Shown piece by piece: positions 9,559 to 18,924 of a stretch of 64,000 nucleotides of DNA. Every line of letters starts with the position of its first letter. Position 1 is the stretch's first letter. Location: positions 1 through 64,000 of the forward strand of contig CANPBX010000009.1 in assembly GCA_947572385.1 (NCBI GenBank), in the 5' to 3' direction. A program made the translations under genes and the position numbers. This DNA comes from an uncultured Clostridia bacterium (lineage in GTDB: Bacteria; Bacillota; Clostridia; Oscillospirales; Acutalibacteraceae). Under the pieces are notes generated by a model. It did not search any database. It saw nothing but the letters and a program-made list of their open reading frames with translations, and was not told the origin of the DNA.

Positions 9559-10185
9559 CTACTCCACAGGCAGTGGGTAAAACTCCTCCCCGGCCCCCTC
9601 CAGCGCCGCCCGGCCCGCGGTGGCGTCGGCCAGCCTCCTAGCAAGGCCCTCCAGGAGCTCCGGCTCCATGTGCAGGGCGATCGTCACCTTGTCGGTAAAC
9701 TCCGTGCCGTCTATTATCCCCCCGCACCCGGGCACTATGGCCTGCACCCTGCCGTAGCTGTCGTAGGAGCAGGCTATGCTCAGCTTCAGGCACTGCTTCA
9801 TGCGCACCCGCTCCGCCGCGCCCAGGGCAATGCTCGCCGTATGGGAGTAGGCCCTTATAAGCCCGCCTCCCCCAAGCAGTATGCCGCCGAAGTACCTGGT
9901 AGCCACAATCACGGCGTCCGTGACCCCGGACTTCTTCATGGTGTCGATCACCGGTATCCCCGCCGTGCCCTGGGGCTCGCCGTCGTCGGAGAAACGCTGT
10001 ATGTTCCCCTCCCTCAGGATGTACGCGTATACATTATGGCTGGCGTCCCAGTATTTTGTTTTGAGCCCGGCTATAAACTCCAGGGCCTCCTCCTCGGTCT
10101 TCACCGGCTTGCAGGAGCCGATGAACCGGGACTTTTTCTCTATGAACTGGTCCGAGCCCTCGGCCCGGACGGTGATGTACTCCAA
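9559..10185 (-). CDS. yigZ: YigZ/IMPACT family protein
   Basis: A 208-residue member of the YigZ (UPF0029/IMPACT) family. The first domain contains KKSRFIGSCKPVKTEEEA and the family signature RFSDDGEPQGTAGIPVID, followed by VATRYFGGILLGGGGLIRAY. The C-terminal DUF1949 domain has a ferredoxin-like fold resembling EF-G domain V. Eukaryotic IMPACT modulates translation-linked stress signalling; the bacterial role is unproven. The start is TTG 10185, chosen because AGGAGG lies 8 bases upstream and the length then matches the family; an ATG-initiated longer frame at 10281 would overlap the preceding gene. Confidence 0.9.
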   Translation of the reverse strand: MEYITVRAEGSDQFIEKKSRFIGSCKPVKTEEEALEFIAGLKTKYWDASHNVYAYILREGNIQRFSDDGEPQGTAGIPVIDTMKKSGVTDAVIVATRYFGGILLGGGGLIRAYSHTASIALGAAERVRMKQCLKLSIACSYDSYGRVQAIVPGCGGIIDGTEFTDKVTIALHMEPELLEGLARRLADATAGRAALEGAGEEFYPLPVE

Positions 10186-10213
10186 GGCTGCCCCCTCCTC
10201 TCCCCATGTACCA

Positions 10214-10241
10214 CAAAAAGACGGCGCTTTTACACGCCGTC
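10214..10241 (-). terminator. intrinsic terminator after the DUF2087 gene
   Basis: A 7-bp stem GACGGCG/CGCCGTC (10220-10241) is followed on the minus strand by TTTTTG. It separates the DUF2087 gene from yigZ. Confidence 0.7.
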
Positions 10242-10252
10242 CCCTCGTCTCA

Positions 10253-10558
10253 TCATTCCGGCCCATCTTCAGCCGCAGCATCGCTAAGGCTTTTCAAAAA
10301 GCCCTCGTTGAGCCTGTAGCTGCGTCCGTATGGGTCCCTGTCCAGAAAGCGCCTGTCAAAAAGCTCCCGCCGCAGGGTCGCCGGATCCTCGAAGGTGTGC
10401 CACTGCAAAAGCAGCGCGTTTACCTCCCTCTCGGCGTATTCCCTGCCTGCCTCAAACTTTTCCGCCAGGTAGTGCAGCGCCTGTGTCTGCATGGGGCGCT
10501 TTGCCGGAAACTTTGTCAGGCGGCCCTCTGTGTCCAGGAAATTGTTAAGCGACTTCAT
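10253..10558 (-). CDS. DUF2087 domain protein
   Basis: A 101-residue protein matching the DUF2087 family: LNNFLDTEGRLTKFPAKRPM at the N-terminus, then ALHYLAEKFEAGREYAEREV and LLQWHTFEDPATLRRELFDR. The family is often fused to or paired with small transcription regulators and may bind nucleic acid, but no activity is established. It lies 15 bases downstream of rpmE in the same direction, so it is likely co-transcribed with L31 and ended by the hairpin that follows. Confidence 0.85.
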   Translation of the reverse strand: MKSLNNFLDTEGRLTKFPAKRPMQTQALHYLAEKFEAGREYAEREVNALLLQWHTFEDPATLRRELFDRRFLDRDPYGRSYRLNEGFLKSLSDAAAEDGPE

Positions 10559-10573
10559 CTTCCCCGGCCGGGC

Positions 10574-10774
10574 TTACTTCAAGCCGTAGCGCTTCTTGAA
10601 CATGTCCACGCGCCCGCTGGTGTCCACCAGCTTCTGCTTGCCCGTGAAGAACGGATGGCACTTGGAACATATTTCGACCTTGATATCCTTCTTGGTGGAG
10701 CGGGTGTGTATCACATTGCCGCAGGCACAGGTGATAGTGGTCTCCTGATAGTCGGGATGTATATTCTCTTTCAT
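10574..10774 (-). CDS. rpmE: 50S ribosomal protein L31, zinc-binding type
   Basis: A 66-residue L31 that bridges the ribosomal subunits near the central protuberance. The four zinc ligands are present (C16, C18, C36, C39 in TCACG and CSKCHPF), so this is the zinc-binding C+ form rather than the zinc-independent paralogue. The start is ATG 10774, 9 bases after GAGGTG; an upstream GTG in frame lies inside that ribosome site and is unlikely. It is driven by its own promoter. Confidence 0.97.
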   Translation of the reverse strand: MKENIHPDYQETTITCACGNVIHTRSTKKDIKVEICSKCHPFFTGKQKLVDTSGRVDMFKKRYGLK

Positions 10775-10810
10775 CGCAGTTTTCACCTCTTTACAGTCAA
10801 TTCTTCGCCT

Positions 10811-10839
10811 ATTGTAGCACGTTATCCTTTAAATTGCAA
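10811..10839 (-). promoter_or_regulatory. promoter of rpmE
   Basis: Minus-strand TTGCAA (10839-10834), 17-base spacer, TACAAT (10816-10811). Confidence 0.7.
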
Positions 10840-10853
10840 GGGAAATTTTTGCC

Positions 10854-11237
10854 TTACCCCTCTTTTTGGGGCGGCTTCTCCCCCGCCGCCTCCACCTTCG
10901 TCCTCTCCTCTATGCGTATCTCCCAGTGGATAAGGAACGTCAGCGCCGCGCGCACAGCTATGATCGCCGCCACCAGCGCCACCTCCGAGAGCTCTCTGAC
11001 CACCACCGTGCGCAGTATCTCGCTGCCCAGCTTGAACTCCAGCCCCAGGGCCATACCCTGGGCCAGCTGCAGCCTCACCGAAGGGTCCTTTCTCACGTAC
11101 TGTATAAACCCCTTTACCCCCGCGGCCACGATAATGATCACTCCTATGAACTCAAAGCAGTGTATCGCAACGCCCACTATGCCGTCTAAAAGCCCCGCAA
11201 AGCCTGATGTAAATGCCTCCATCTTCCCATCCCCCAT
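10854..11237 (-). CDS. DUF1622 family membrane protein
   Basis: A 127-residue protein with two or three predicted membrane helices: HCFEFIGVIIIVAAGVKGFI near residues 26-45 and a helix in ELSEVALVAAIIAVRAALTF near 84-103. The sequence DPSVRLQLAQGMALGLEFKL followed by GSEILRTVV is the DUF1622 hallmark. Function is unknown; a transport or membrane-integrity role has been guessed for the family. The start could be ATG 11237 or ATG 11222; the upstream ribosome site is weak for both. It is 12 bases after the PHP gene in the same direction, so probably one transcript. Confidence 0.8.
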   Translation of the reverse strand: MGDGKMEAFTSGFAGLLDGIVGVAIHCFEFIGVIIIVAAGVKGFIQYVRKDPSVRLQLAQGMALGLEFKLGSEILRTVVVRELSEVALVAAIIAVRAALTFLIHWEIRIEERTKVEAAGEKPPQKEG

Positions 11238-11249
11238 TGTTCCGTTGTT

Positions 11250-12068
11250 TTAACCGTCCAGCAGCCAGTCCAGCTCCAGCTCCAGCCTGCCAAGGGGCAC
11301 GTCGGGCTTTACAAGCTCACCGTGGAAATCGCTGCCCCCGGTGACATGCAGGCCGTATTTACCGGCAAGGGACAGGTAGAATGCCTGCATTTCCGGGGTG
11401 TGCTTGGTGTAATAGCACTCTATGGCATCCAGCCCCCAGCCCTTTAAGTCCCGCACCAGCCCTTCAAGGGCCCCGTCGTCCAGCTTCACCTGATAGGGGT
11501 GGGCAAAGGAGACCTTGCCGCCCGCCCTATGCAGAGTCTCGATACAGTCCCGGGCGCTCATTCGCCTGATCGCAATGCGCTTGTATTCGTCGGTGTCAAG
11601 ATATTTTTCATACGCCTCGCGGTTTGTCTTTATATAGCCGTGCTCCAGCATGACCCTTGCAAAATGCGGCCTCGCCACCACGCCGCCCTTTGCAAGGGCC
11701 TCCACTTCGCCGAGGTCTATATCCACGCCCTTCTCCTTTAGAAAATCGATCATCCTGTACTTCCGCTCGTCCCTGGCGGCTTTCATCTGTTCGCAAAAGC
11801 CGTTCAGCCCCGGGTCGTCCAGGCTCACGCCGTAGCCCAGCAGGTGCAGGCTGCGGTACTCCTCGGCGCCTATCTCTATCCCCGGCAGCACCCTGAGCCC
11901 CTCTTTTCCGGCGGCCTCCACCGCCTCAGGGATGCCATCCAGGGTATCGTGGTCCGTAAGGCCAAGAAGGGTGAGGCCTTTTTCCTTAGCAAGGCCCACA
12001 AGCTCCCCCGGGGCGTACTGTCCGTCGGAGGCCGTGCTGTGTGTGTGCATATCCGCAAAATATACCAT
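11250..12068 (-). CDS. PHP domain phosphoesterase (RNase AM/TrpH type)
   Basis: A 272-residue PHP-family metal-dependent phosphoesterase. The N-terminal metal motif ADMHTHSTASDGQYAPGEL is followed by LGLTDHDTLDGIPEA, a Glu in LPGIEIGAEE, and late ligands in SFAHPYQ and VTGGSDFHGE. Proteins of this size related to E. coli YciV (RNase AM) hydrolyse 3',5'-bisphosphonucleotides and trim RNA 5' ends; others act on histidinol phosphate, but this one lacks that context. The gene has its own promoter and is divergent from the ATP synthase operon. Confidence 0.85.
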   Translation of the reverse strand: MVYFADMHTHSTASDGQYAPGELVGLAKEKGLTLLGLTDHDTLDGIPEAVEAAGKEGLRVLPGIEIGAEEYRSLHLLGYGVSLDDPGLNGFCEQMKAARDERKYRMIDFLKEKGVDIDLGEVEALAKGGVVARPHFARVMLEHGYIKTNREAYEKYLDTDEYKRIAIRRMSARDCIETLHRAGGKVSFAHPYQVKLDDGALEGLVRDLKGWGLDAIECYYTKHTPEMQAFYLSLAGKYGLHVTGGSDFHGELVKPDVPLGRLELELDWLLDG

Positions 12069-12115
12069 TGTTTTTACTCCATTTCGGGGGTTATATCCCT
12101 GTTTCTATAGTGTAC

Positions 12116-12144
12116 ATGGTATCACAGCTCAGGCCCCTTGTCAA
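12116..12144 (-). promoter_or_regulatory. promoter of the PHP gene
   Basis: Minus-strand TTGACA (12144-12139), 17-base spacer and a poorer -10 TACCAT (12121-12116). Confidence 0.55.
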
Positions 12145-12217
12145 GCTGACCAGTATTTCCCTTAAAATGGCGCAAAATATTCTACCTTTTTCAGCCTTTG
12201 CCGCGGCCTCTGCAAGG

Positions 12218-12245
12218 TTGACTTTTTCCCTACTCGTGATAAAAT
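12218..12245 (+). promoter_or_regulatory. promoter of the ATP synthase operon
   Basis: TTGACT (12218-12223), 16-base spacer and TAAAAT (12240-12245), about 48 bases before the atpB ATG. Confidence 0.6.
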
Positions 12246-12292
12246 TACTGTATATGGCTCTAAGTTTTGAACCTAAAGAAAGGAAGTGCGCG

Positions 12293-13093
12293 ATGAAACA
12301 ACACAAAAAGGGCCTGGCTATCTGGGTACTGGTCATCGTGGCGCTGCTGATAGCGTCCATACTGGCTGGTACAAACGGCCGGGCGGAGAGCGTCCAGGAG
12401 GCCATGCGCGACGCGGTGCTCCACGGTGAAAACCGGATAGCGTTCCTGGGCGGCAAGACCGTGAGCCCGGCGCTTATCTCGGCCTTCACAGTCACAGGGC
12501 TGCTTCTCCTTGCCGCCCTGCTGCTGAGGGTCTTCGCCGTGCCACGCTTCAAGCTCCGGCCGGGCAAGCTGCAGCTGGTGCTTGAGGAGGCCGTGGGACT
12601 GTTCTACAACATGGCAAAGAGCAATAGCCCCCATCTCAACAAATTTTTAGGGGTCTATCTGTTCACCGCCGGGGCCTATGTGTCCATAGGGACGCTGTTT
12701 GAGCTTTTAGGCCTGCAGATCCTCACCACAAAGGGGAACCCTATAACCCTGCCCGCCCCCCTGTCGGACGTAAACGCGGCAATAGGCCTTGGAACTATGT
12801 CATACCTTGTGATACTCTCAGGCGGCATAGCCAAAAACGGCCTGAAGGGCGTGGGCAAGACCCTCAAGGAGTTCTCCCTGCCCATCTCCATGAGCTTCAG
12901 GCTCTTCGGGGCCCTGCTCAGCGGTCTTCTGGTGACGGAGCTTGTGTACTACTACGTAAGCCTGAGCTTTGTGCTGCCGGTGGTGGTGGGCGTGCTCTTC
13001 ACCCTTCTGCACGCGGTGATACAGACCTATGTGCTCACCATGCTCACGGCGCTGTACTACGGCGAGGTCTCCGAGCAGCCCCACAAAGAGTAA
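12293..13093 (+). CDS. atpB: F-type ATP synthase subunit a
   Basis: Membrane subunit a of Fo, 266 residues, which forms the ion half-channels next to the c-ring. Helices are visible at about residues 8-25, 57-77 and several later. The essential Arg region is seen as SMSFRLFGALLSGLLVTELV (Arg near residue 200), and VIQTYVLTMLTALYYGE at the end matches the family. The start is ATG 12293 with AGGAAG upstream. It is the first gene of an operon ordered a, c, b, delta-alpha, gamma, beta, epsilon. Confidence 0.95.
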   Translation: MKQHKKGLAIWVLVIVALLIASILAGTNGRAESVQEAMRDAVLHGENRIAFLGGKTVSPALISAFTVTGLLLLAALLLRVFAVPRFKLRPGKLQLVLEEAVGLFYNMAKSNSPHLNKFLGVYLFTAGAYVSIGTLFELLGLQILTTKGNPITLPAPLSDVNAAIGLGTMSYLVILSGGIAKNGLKGVGKTLKEFSLPISMSFRLFGALLSGLLVTELVYYYVSLSFVLPVVVGVLFTLLHAVIQTYVLTMLTALYYGEVSEQPHKE

Positions 13094-13132
13094 GCTTTCA
13101 ACAAACCTATTTATTATTTGGAGGGAATTGAA

Positions 13133-13501
13133 ATGAACAGATCACTTCGCAACAAGAGGAAGCTCTGCCGCGTCCTGCTGGCGCTGGCAGTCATAATGAT
13201 GTTTGCCGCCGTCTTCGCAATGCCCGCTATGGCCGAGGAAGCGGCCGCCCCCGAGTCCGCCGAGTCCGCCGGCAGCGCGCTGGGACTCAAAGCCCTTGCA
13301 GCAGGCATTGCCGTAGGCGTGGCTGCAGCCGGCGGCGCCGTGGGCATGGGCCTTGCCACTGCCAAGTCCACGGAGAGCATCTCCCGCCAGCCCGAGGCAG
13401 AGGGCAAGATCCGCACCACCCTGATGCTCGGCCTTGTGTTCATCGAGACCGCCATTATATACGCCCTTCTGGTGGTCATACTCATTATCTTTGTGCTTTA
13501 A
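13133..13501 (+). CDS. atpE: F-type ATP synthase subunit c with N-terminal signal peptide
   Basis: Rotor-ring proteolipid, 122 residues rather than the usual 75-90. The extra N-terminus looks like a cleavable signal peptide: basic NRSLRNKRKLCR, hydrophobic VLLALAVIMMFAAVFA, and an AMA cleavage site before EE. The mature part has the two helices joined by SRQPEAEGKI, and the ion-binding Glu in GLVFIETAIIY. In helix 1 the position of the Na+-type Gln is Met (AVGMGLAT), and the Thr that follows Glu-Ser in Na+ rings is Ala, which favours proton use. GGAGGG precedes ATG 13133. Confidence 0.93.
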   Translation: MNRSLRNKRKLCRVLLALAVIMMFAAVFAMPAMAEEAAAPESAESAGSALGLKALAAGIAVGVAAAGGAVGMGLATAKSTESISRQPEAEGKIRTTLMLGLVFIETAIIYALLVVILIIFVL

Positions 13502-13515
13502 GGCAGGTGTGACAT

Positions 13516-14007
13516 ATGCCGCTGAACATAGACTGGCAGCAGATACTGCTGCACTGGATGAACCTGGCTATTTTAGCCGGAGGGCTTTACTTCCTGCTGT
13601 ATAAGCCCGTTGTGGATTTCATGCAAAAGCGTGAGCAGCACTATAAGGACATGGAGGACAAGGCGGACAGAGAGCTTCAGAAGGCAGAGGAGGCCAAGGC
13701 CCAGTACCAGCAGAAGCTTGAGGGGGCCGAGGAGGAGATAAGGGAGGCAAGGCAGAAGTCCCAGGCGGCGGTCCAGAAATCCGCCGAGGAGCAGATAGCC
13801 CTTGCCCAGGCCCAGGCCAGGGAGATAGTCGTCGAGGCCCACGCCCAGGCCAAAGAGGCCAGGGAGAAGGCCCTGAGGGACTCCCAGCGGGAGCTCAAGC
13901 GCCTTGCCTCAGAAGCCGCCGAGAAGCTGGCCTTCCATAAGGACGACGACCCGTTCGACAGTTTCCTGGACCTTGCGGAGGGGGGAAGTAAGCATGAGAG
14001 CCGGTAG
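13516..14007 (+). CDS. atpF: F-type ATP synthase subunit b
   Basis: Peripheral stalk subunit b, 163 residues: one N-terminal membrane helix (ILLHWMNLAILAGGLYFLLY) followed by a long charged coiled coil, the dimer that clamps F1 to subunit a. The C-terminus (LKRLASEAAEKLA) is normal, without a fused delta domain. Its last 14 bases overlap the start of the next gene, leaving no room for an atpH gene; the partner of the b C-terminus must therefore be the delta-like domain fused to alpha. Confidence 0.93.
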   Translation: MPLNIDWQQILLHWMNLAILAGGLYFLLYKPVVDFMQKREQHYKDMEDKADRELQKAEEAKAQYQQKLEGAEEEIREARQKSQAAVQKSAEEQIALAQAQAREIVVEAHAQAKEAREKALRDSQRELKRLASEAAEKLAFHKDDDPFDSFLDLAEGGSKHESR

Positions 14008-15754
14008 GAGCCATCTTTCCGCCCTGCTCCGCAGCGCCAAGGAGCCCACCCGGGAGCAGCTGGACCGGTTCGGGGCCTATCTTAAAGAGCGCTACCAGCG
14101 GACTGTGCCGGTGTCCTGGGAGAAGGACGAGAGCGTTCCGGCGGGCTTTCGGATGCAGGTGGGCTCGGACGTGTACGACTGGACCCCCCAGGGCACCTTC
14201 CGGCAGTTCCGGGACCACCTTCTGAGTGTGCGGGAGGGCGAGAACGACATACTCCCCCTGATGAAGGAGGCGGTCTCAAGCTGGCGGCCCAGCGCCGAGC
14301 CCGAGGAGATGGGCGAGGTGCAGACCGTTGACAGCGAGGTTGCCACTATCACCGGGCTGACCCACGCCAGGTACGGCGAAATACTCACCTTCCCCTCCGG
14401 CGTCAAGGGCATGGTGCAGGACCTTCGCAGGGACGATCTTAGCTGCGTCCTCTTCGGGGACAGCGGCGAGGTCACCGCCGGCGACATGGTCCGCCGCACC
14501 CATAAGACCGCCGGTATGCCTGTAGGCGAGGGCTTTCTCGGGCGTGTGGTCGACGCGCTCGGCGTGCCCATCGACGGAAAGGGCCATATAGACGCCGACA
14601 GCTACAGGCCCATAGAGAACCCCGCTCCCGGCATTCTCGACCGCCAGCCGGTAAACACCCCCATGGAGACCGGGCTCCTCTGCATCGACTCCATGTTCCC
14701 CATAGGCCGGGGCCAGCGTGAGCTGATAATCGGCGACCGCCAGACCGGCAAGACCGCCATAGCCCTTGACACCATCCTGAACCAGAAGGGCAAGGACGTT
14801 GTATGCATATACGTGGCCATAGGCCAGAAGACCAGCAGCGTTGCCCAGCTTACGGAGAACCTTCTGCGCCGGGGGGCCCTCAGCTACACCACCGTTATCA
14901 GCGCCCCCGCCGGGGCCAGCGCCGCCCTGCAGTACATCGCCCCCTACGCCGGCTGCGCCCTTGCCGAGTATTTCATGTACTCGGGCCGGGATGTGCTTAT
15001 CGTGTATGACGACCTGTCAAAGCACGCCATAGCCTACAGGGCGCTTAGCCTGCTTTTGGGCCGTTCTCCCGGGCGCGAGGCCTTCCCGGGCGACGTATTC
15101 TACCTGCACTCAAGGCTCCTGGAGCGCTCGGCCCACCTGTCAGACGAACTCGGCGGCGGCAGCATGACCGCCCTGCCCATAGTGGAGACCCAGGCCGGCG
15201 ACGTCTCGGCCTATATCCCCACGAATATAATCTCAATCACCGACGGCCAGATATTCCTTGAGAGCGATCTGTTCTTCGCGGGCCAGCGCCCTGCTGTAAA
15301 CGTGGGCCTCTCAGTGTCCCGCGTGGGCGGCGACGCCCAGACAAAGGCAATGAAGGCCGCGGCGGGCACCCTCCGCCTGGAGCTTGCCCAGTACAGGGAG
15401 ATGGAGGTCTTCACCCAGTTCTCAAGCGATCTGGACGAGACCACCAAGCGCCAGCTTGTCTACGGCCAGGGGCTCATGCGGCTTCTGCGCCAGCACCAGT
15501 ATTCACCCTTCTCCCACCACCATCAGGTCATGATCCTCACCGCGGCCATGGCCCACACCATGCAGGACATACCCCTAGACAGGATGGATAAGTTCAGGGC
15601 AGGCCTTGTGGCCTTCGTTGAGGAGGAGGCCGCAGACCTCTGCCGCAGGGTGGATATGACCGGCAAGCTGCCCCCCGAGGATAAGGAGGAGCTTATAGCC
15701 CTCTCCAAAAGGTATCTTGCGGCCTATACGGCCCCTGGAAAGGCCGGTGACTGA
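13994..15754 (+). CDS. atpA: ATP synthase delta(C-terminal domain)-alpha fusion
   Basis: A 586-residue alpha subunit, about 80 residues longer than usual. Residues 10-77 align by eye with the C-terminal domain of subunit delta (E. coli AtpH): EPTREQLDRFGAYLKERYQR, then the DESVPAGFRMQVGSDVYDW strand region. Alpha proper begins near residue 85 (DILPLMKEAVSSW) and is complete: Walker A GDRQTGKTA, ISAPAGASAALQYIAPY, VYDDLSKHA. No separate delta gene exists in the operon, and the delta N-terminal domain that normally caps alpha is missing. The start is ATG 13994 behind GGGGGGAAG. Each alpha would carry a delta-like module, giving three per enzyme. Confidence 0.93.
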   Translation: MRAGRSHLSALLRSAKEPTREQLDRFGAYLKERYQRTVPVSWEKDESVPAGFRMQVGSDVYDWTPQGTFRQFRDHLLSVREGENDILPLMKEAVSSWRPSAEPEEMGEVQTVDSEVATITGLTHARYGEILTFPSGVKGMVQDLRRDDLSCVLFGDSGEVTAGDMVRRTHKTAGMPVGEGFLGRVVDALGVPIDGKGHIDADSYRPIENPAPGILDRQPVNTPMETGLLCIDSMFPIGRGQRELIIGDRQTGKTAIALDTILNQKGKDVVCIYVAIGQKTSSVAQLTENLLRRGALSYTTVISAPAGASAALQYIAPYAGCALAEYFMYSGRDVLIVYDDLSKHAIAYRALSLLLGRSPGREAFPGDVFYLHSRLLERSAHLSDELGGGSMTALPIVETQAGDVSAYIPTNIISITDGQIFLESDLFFAGQRPAVNVGLSVSRVGGDAQTKAMKAAAGTLRLELAQYREMEVFTQFSSDLDETTKRQLVYGQGLMRLLRQHQYSPFSHHHQVMILTAAMAHTMQDIPLDRMDKFRAGLVAFVEEEAADLCRRVDMTGKLPPEDKEELIALSKRYLAAYTAPGKAGD

Positions 15755-15756
15755 AT

Positions 15757-16656
15757 ATGCCCGGCACCAGGGAGATAAAGACCCATATGCAGAGCGTGGC
15801 CGAGACCAGGAAGATAACCAACGCCATGTATCTCATAGCCTCCACAAAGCTGCGCAAGGCCCGTGCCGAGCTCGAGAACACCCGCCCCTACTTCAACGCC
15901 CTCCAGGGCGAGATAAAGCGGATATTCCGAAACGTCCGGAATGTGGAGAGCCACTTCTTCTATCCCGACGAGGGCATGCCCGCCCTGGACGGCACCTACG
16001 GCTGCCTTGTAATAACGGCGGACAAGGGGCTCGCCGGGTCCTATAACCAGAACGCCATAAAGGAGGCGCTGCACATCTTGGAGCAGCACCCGGACACAAA
16101 GCTGTTCGTTGTGGGGGAGTACGGCAGAAGGTACTTTGACCAGCACAATATCCCCATCGAGCACAGCTTTCTCTACACCGCCCAGAACCCCACGATGACG
16201 CGGGCAAGGGAGATAAGCGCCCTTCTGCTGGACGGCTTCAACCGCGGGCGCCTGCAGAAGATATTCGTGGTCTATACGGACATGGAGAACAGCATGAGCT
16301 TCAGCGCCCGGTCCACAAGGCTGCTGCCCTTCCACCGGACCTACTTTGTGGACACCGCCGAGCGCGAGAAGACCGTCAGCGAACCCTTTGAGTTCCTGCC
16401 GGACGCAAAGGCCGTGCTTCACAATATCATGCGCAGCTATGTGTCGGGCTTTATATACTCCGCGCTGATAGACAGCTTCTGCTGTGAGCAGAACGCCCGC
16501 ATGACAGCCATGGACAATGCCAACCGCAACGCCGAGGAGCTCATGGGCGAGCTGTCTTTAGAGTACAACCGCGTGCGCCAGTCGGCCATAACCCAGGAGA
16601 TAACCGAGATCTCCGCGGGGGCCAGGGCTCAACGCAGACGAAAGGAAGGAGAGTGA
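15757..16656 (+). CDS. atpG: ATP synthase subunit gamma
   Basis: Central rotor shaft, 299 residues. The conserved N-terminal helix TREIKTHMQSVAETRKITNA and the C-terminal helix DNANRNAEELMGELSLEYNR frame a Rossmann-like middle part. The length is typical. It starts 2 bases after the alpha stop codon, so translation is probably coupled. Torque passes from the c-ring through this subunit to the three catalytic sites in beta. Confidence 0.96.
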   Translation: MPGTREIKTHMQSVAETRKITNAMYLIASTKLRKARAELENTRPYFNALQGEIKRIFRNVRNVESHFFYPDEGMPALDGTYGCLVITADKGLAGSYNQNAIKEALHILEQHPDTKLFVVGEYGRRYFDQHNIPIEHSFLYTAQNPTMTRAREISALLLDGFNRGRLQKIFVVYTDMENSMSFSARSTRLLPFHRTYFVDTAEREKTVSEPFEFLPDAKAVLHNIMRSYVSGFIYSALIDSFCCEQNARMTAMDNANRNAEELMGELSLEYNRVRQSAITQEITEISAGARAQRRRKEGE

Positions 16657-18074
<1,418 letters not shown>

Positions 18075-18075
<1 letters not shown>

Positions 18076-18491
18076 TGGAGCTGTTTCAGGTGCATATTCT
18101 GGCGGCAGACCGCACATTTTACGACGGCCCCTGCATAAGCCTCACCGTCCCCACCAGCGACGGCGAGCTGGGCATTCTGGCCCACCACAGCCCCATAATA
18201 GCCGCCGTCCAGCCCGGCACCCTCCGATACCAGGCCCCCGGCGGGGACGTGCAGCTTGCGGCTGTGTCCCCGGGGATGGTGAAGGTGGAGAACAACGAGG
18301 TGCTGGTGCTGGTGGACTCCGCCGAGAGGCCCGAGGAGATAGACTCCGCCCGGGCCCAACGGGAGGCCGACCAGGCCCGGGAAGCCATCCTCCAGAAGAA
18401 ATCCATCCAGGAGTACCAGGTGGCCCAGGGCACCCTTGCCCGGGCGCTGAACAGGCTCCGGGTCAAGTCCAACTATACTGGGAAGCATTGA
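18075..18491 (+). CDS. atpC: ATP synthase subunit epsilon
   Basis: A 138-residue epsilon subunit with the N-terminal beta sandwich (FQVHILAADRTFYDGPCISL, GELGILAHHSPIIAAVQPG) and a C-terminal helical hairpin (ARAQREADQAREAILQKKSI). It couples gamma to the c-ring and can inhibit hydrolysis. Its ATG overlaps the beta stop by one base. It is the last gene of the operon, followed by a strong terminator. Confidence 0.95.
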
Positions 18492-18498
18492 GAGAGCA

Positions 18499-18540
18499 AA
18501 GAGAAAGCACCGTCTGCCGCGGCGCTTTCTCTTATTCTTT
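18499..18540. terminator. bidirectional terminator between atpC and the XRE gene
   Basis: A 10-bp perfect stem AAGAGAAAGC/GCTTTCTCTT (18499-18508 with 18524-18533), U-rich on both strands, placed between convergent genes. Confidence 0.75.
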
Positions 18541-18849
18541 AAGGTAGTTTTTTATTACAAGCTGTATGCTGTCCTTCTCATCCCGGGACAACCGCCGGTA
18601 GTCCCTCAACAGAGCCCACTCCTCCCGGCTGAGCTCCGGGGCGCCTGCGGTGTCCGACGGGGTATAGCCGATCAGGTAGTCCACGGTGGTGTTGAAGTAG
18701 TCGGCTAAAATCATCAGCGTGCCGATGTCAGGCTCGATCTTCTGGCGCTCATACTTGTTTATGGACTGCTGGCTTATATTCAGATAGTCAGCCAGGGCCT
18801 GCTGGCTGATACCCCTGCTCATCCTGAGGCTGCGGAGATTCTTTACCAT
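18532..18849 (-). CDS. XRE family repressor
   Basis: A 105-residue DNA-binding protein with a Cro/C1-type helix-turn-helix (MSRGISQQALADYLNISQQS then INKYERQKIEPDIGTLM) and a short helical C-terminus ending LVIKNYLKE. The start is ATG 18849, 9 bases after GAGGGGG; an in-frame GTG nine bases upstream lies in the ribosome site. It is divergent from a small membrane protein, and two matching palindromes lie in the shared control region, so it probably represses both promoters. Confidence 0.85.
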   Translation of the reverse strand: MVKNLRSLRMSRGISQQALADYLNISQQSINKYERQKIEPDIGTLMILADYFNTTVDYLIGYTPSDTAGAPELSREEWALLRDYRRLSRDEKDSIQLVIKNYLKE

Positions 18850-18867
18850 TTCTGTCACCCCCTCTGT

Positions 18868-18892
18868 ATTATACTAACAACGTAAGGTTGTT
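18868..18892 (-). promoter_or_regulatory. XRE gene -10 and operator O1
   Basis: A perfect minus-strand -10 TATAAT (18873-18868) lacks a good -35. An inverted repeat AACAAC-GTAAG-GTTGTT (18876-18892) lies directly upstream. Its core CAACGTAAGGTTG matches the second operator at 9 or more of 13 positions. Confidence 0.65.
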
Positions 18893-18924
18893 ATTCATAT
18901 CTAATTGGAGGCGTAAGCTCTTGG

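Noticed and set aside
8641..10287. A 548-codon plus-strand frame opposite dgt and yigZ
   Set aside because: It is antisense to two well-supported genes, runs across gene boundaries and promoters, and has no domain or ribosome site.
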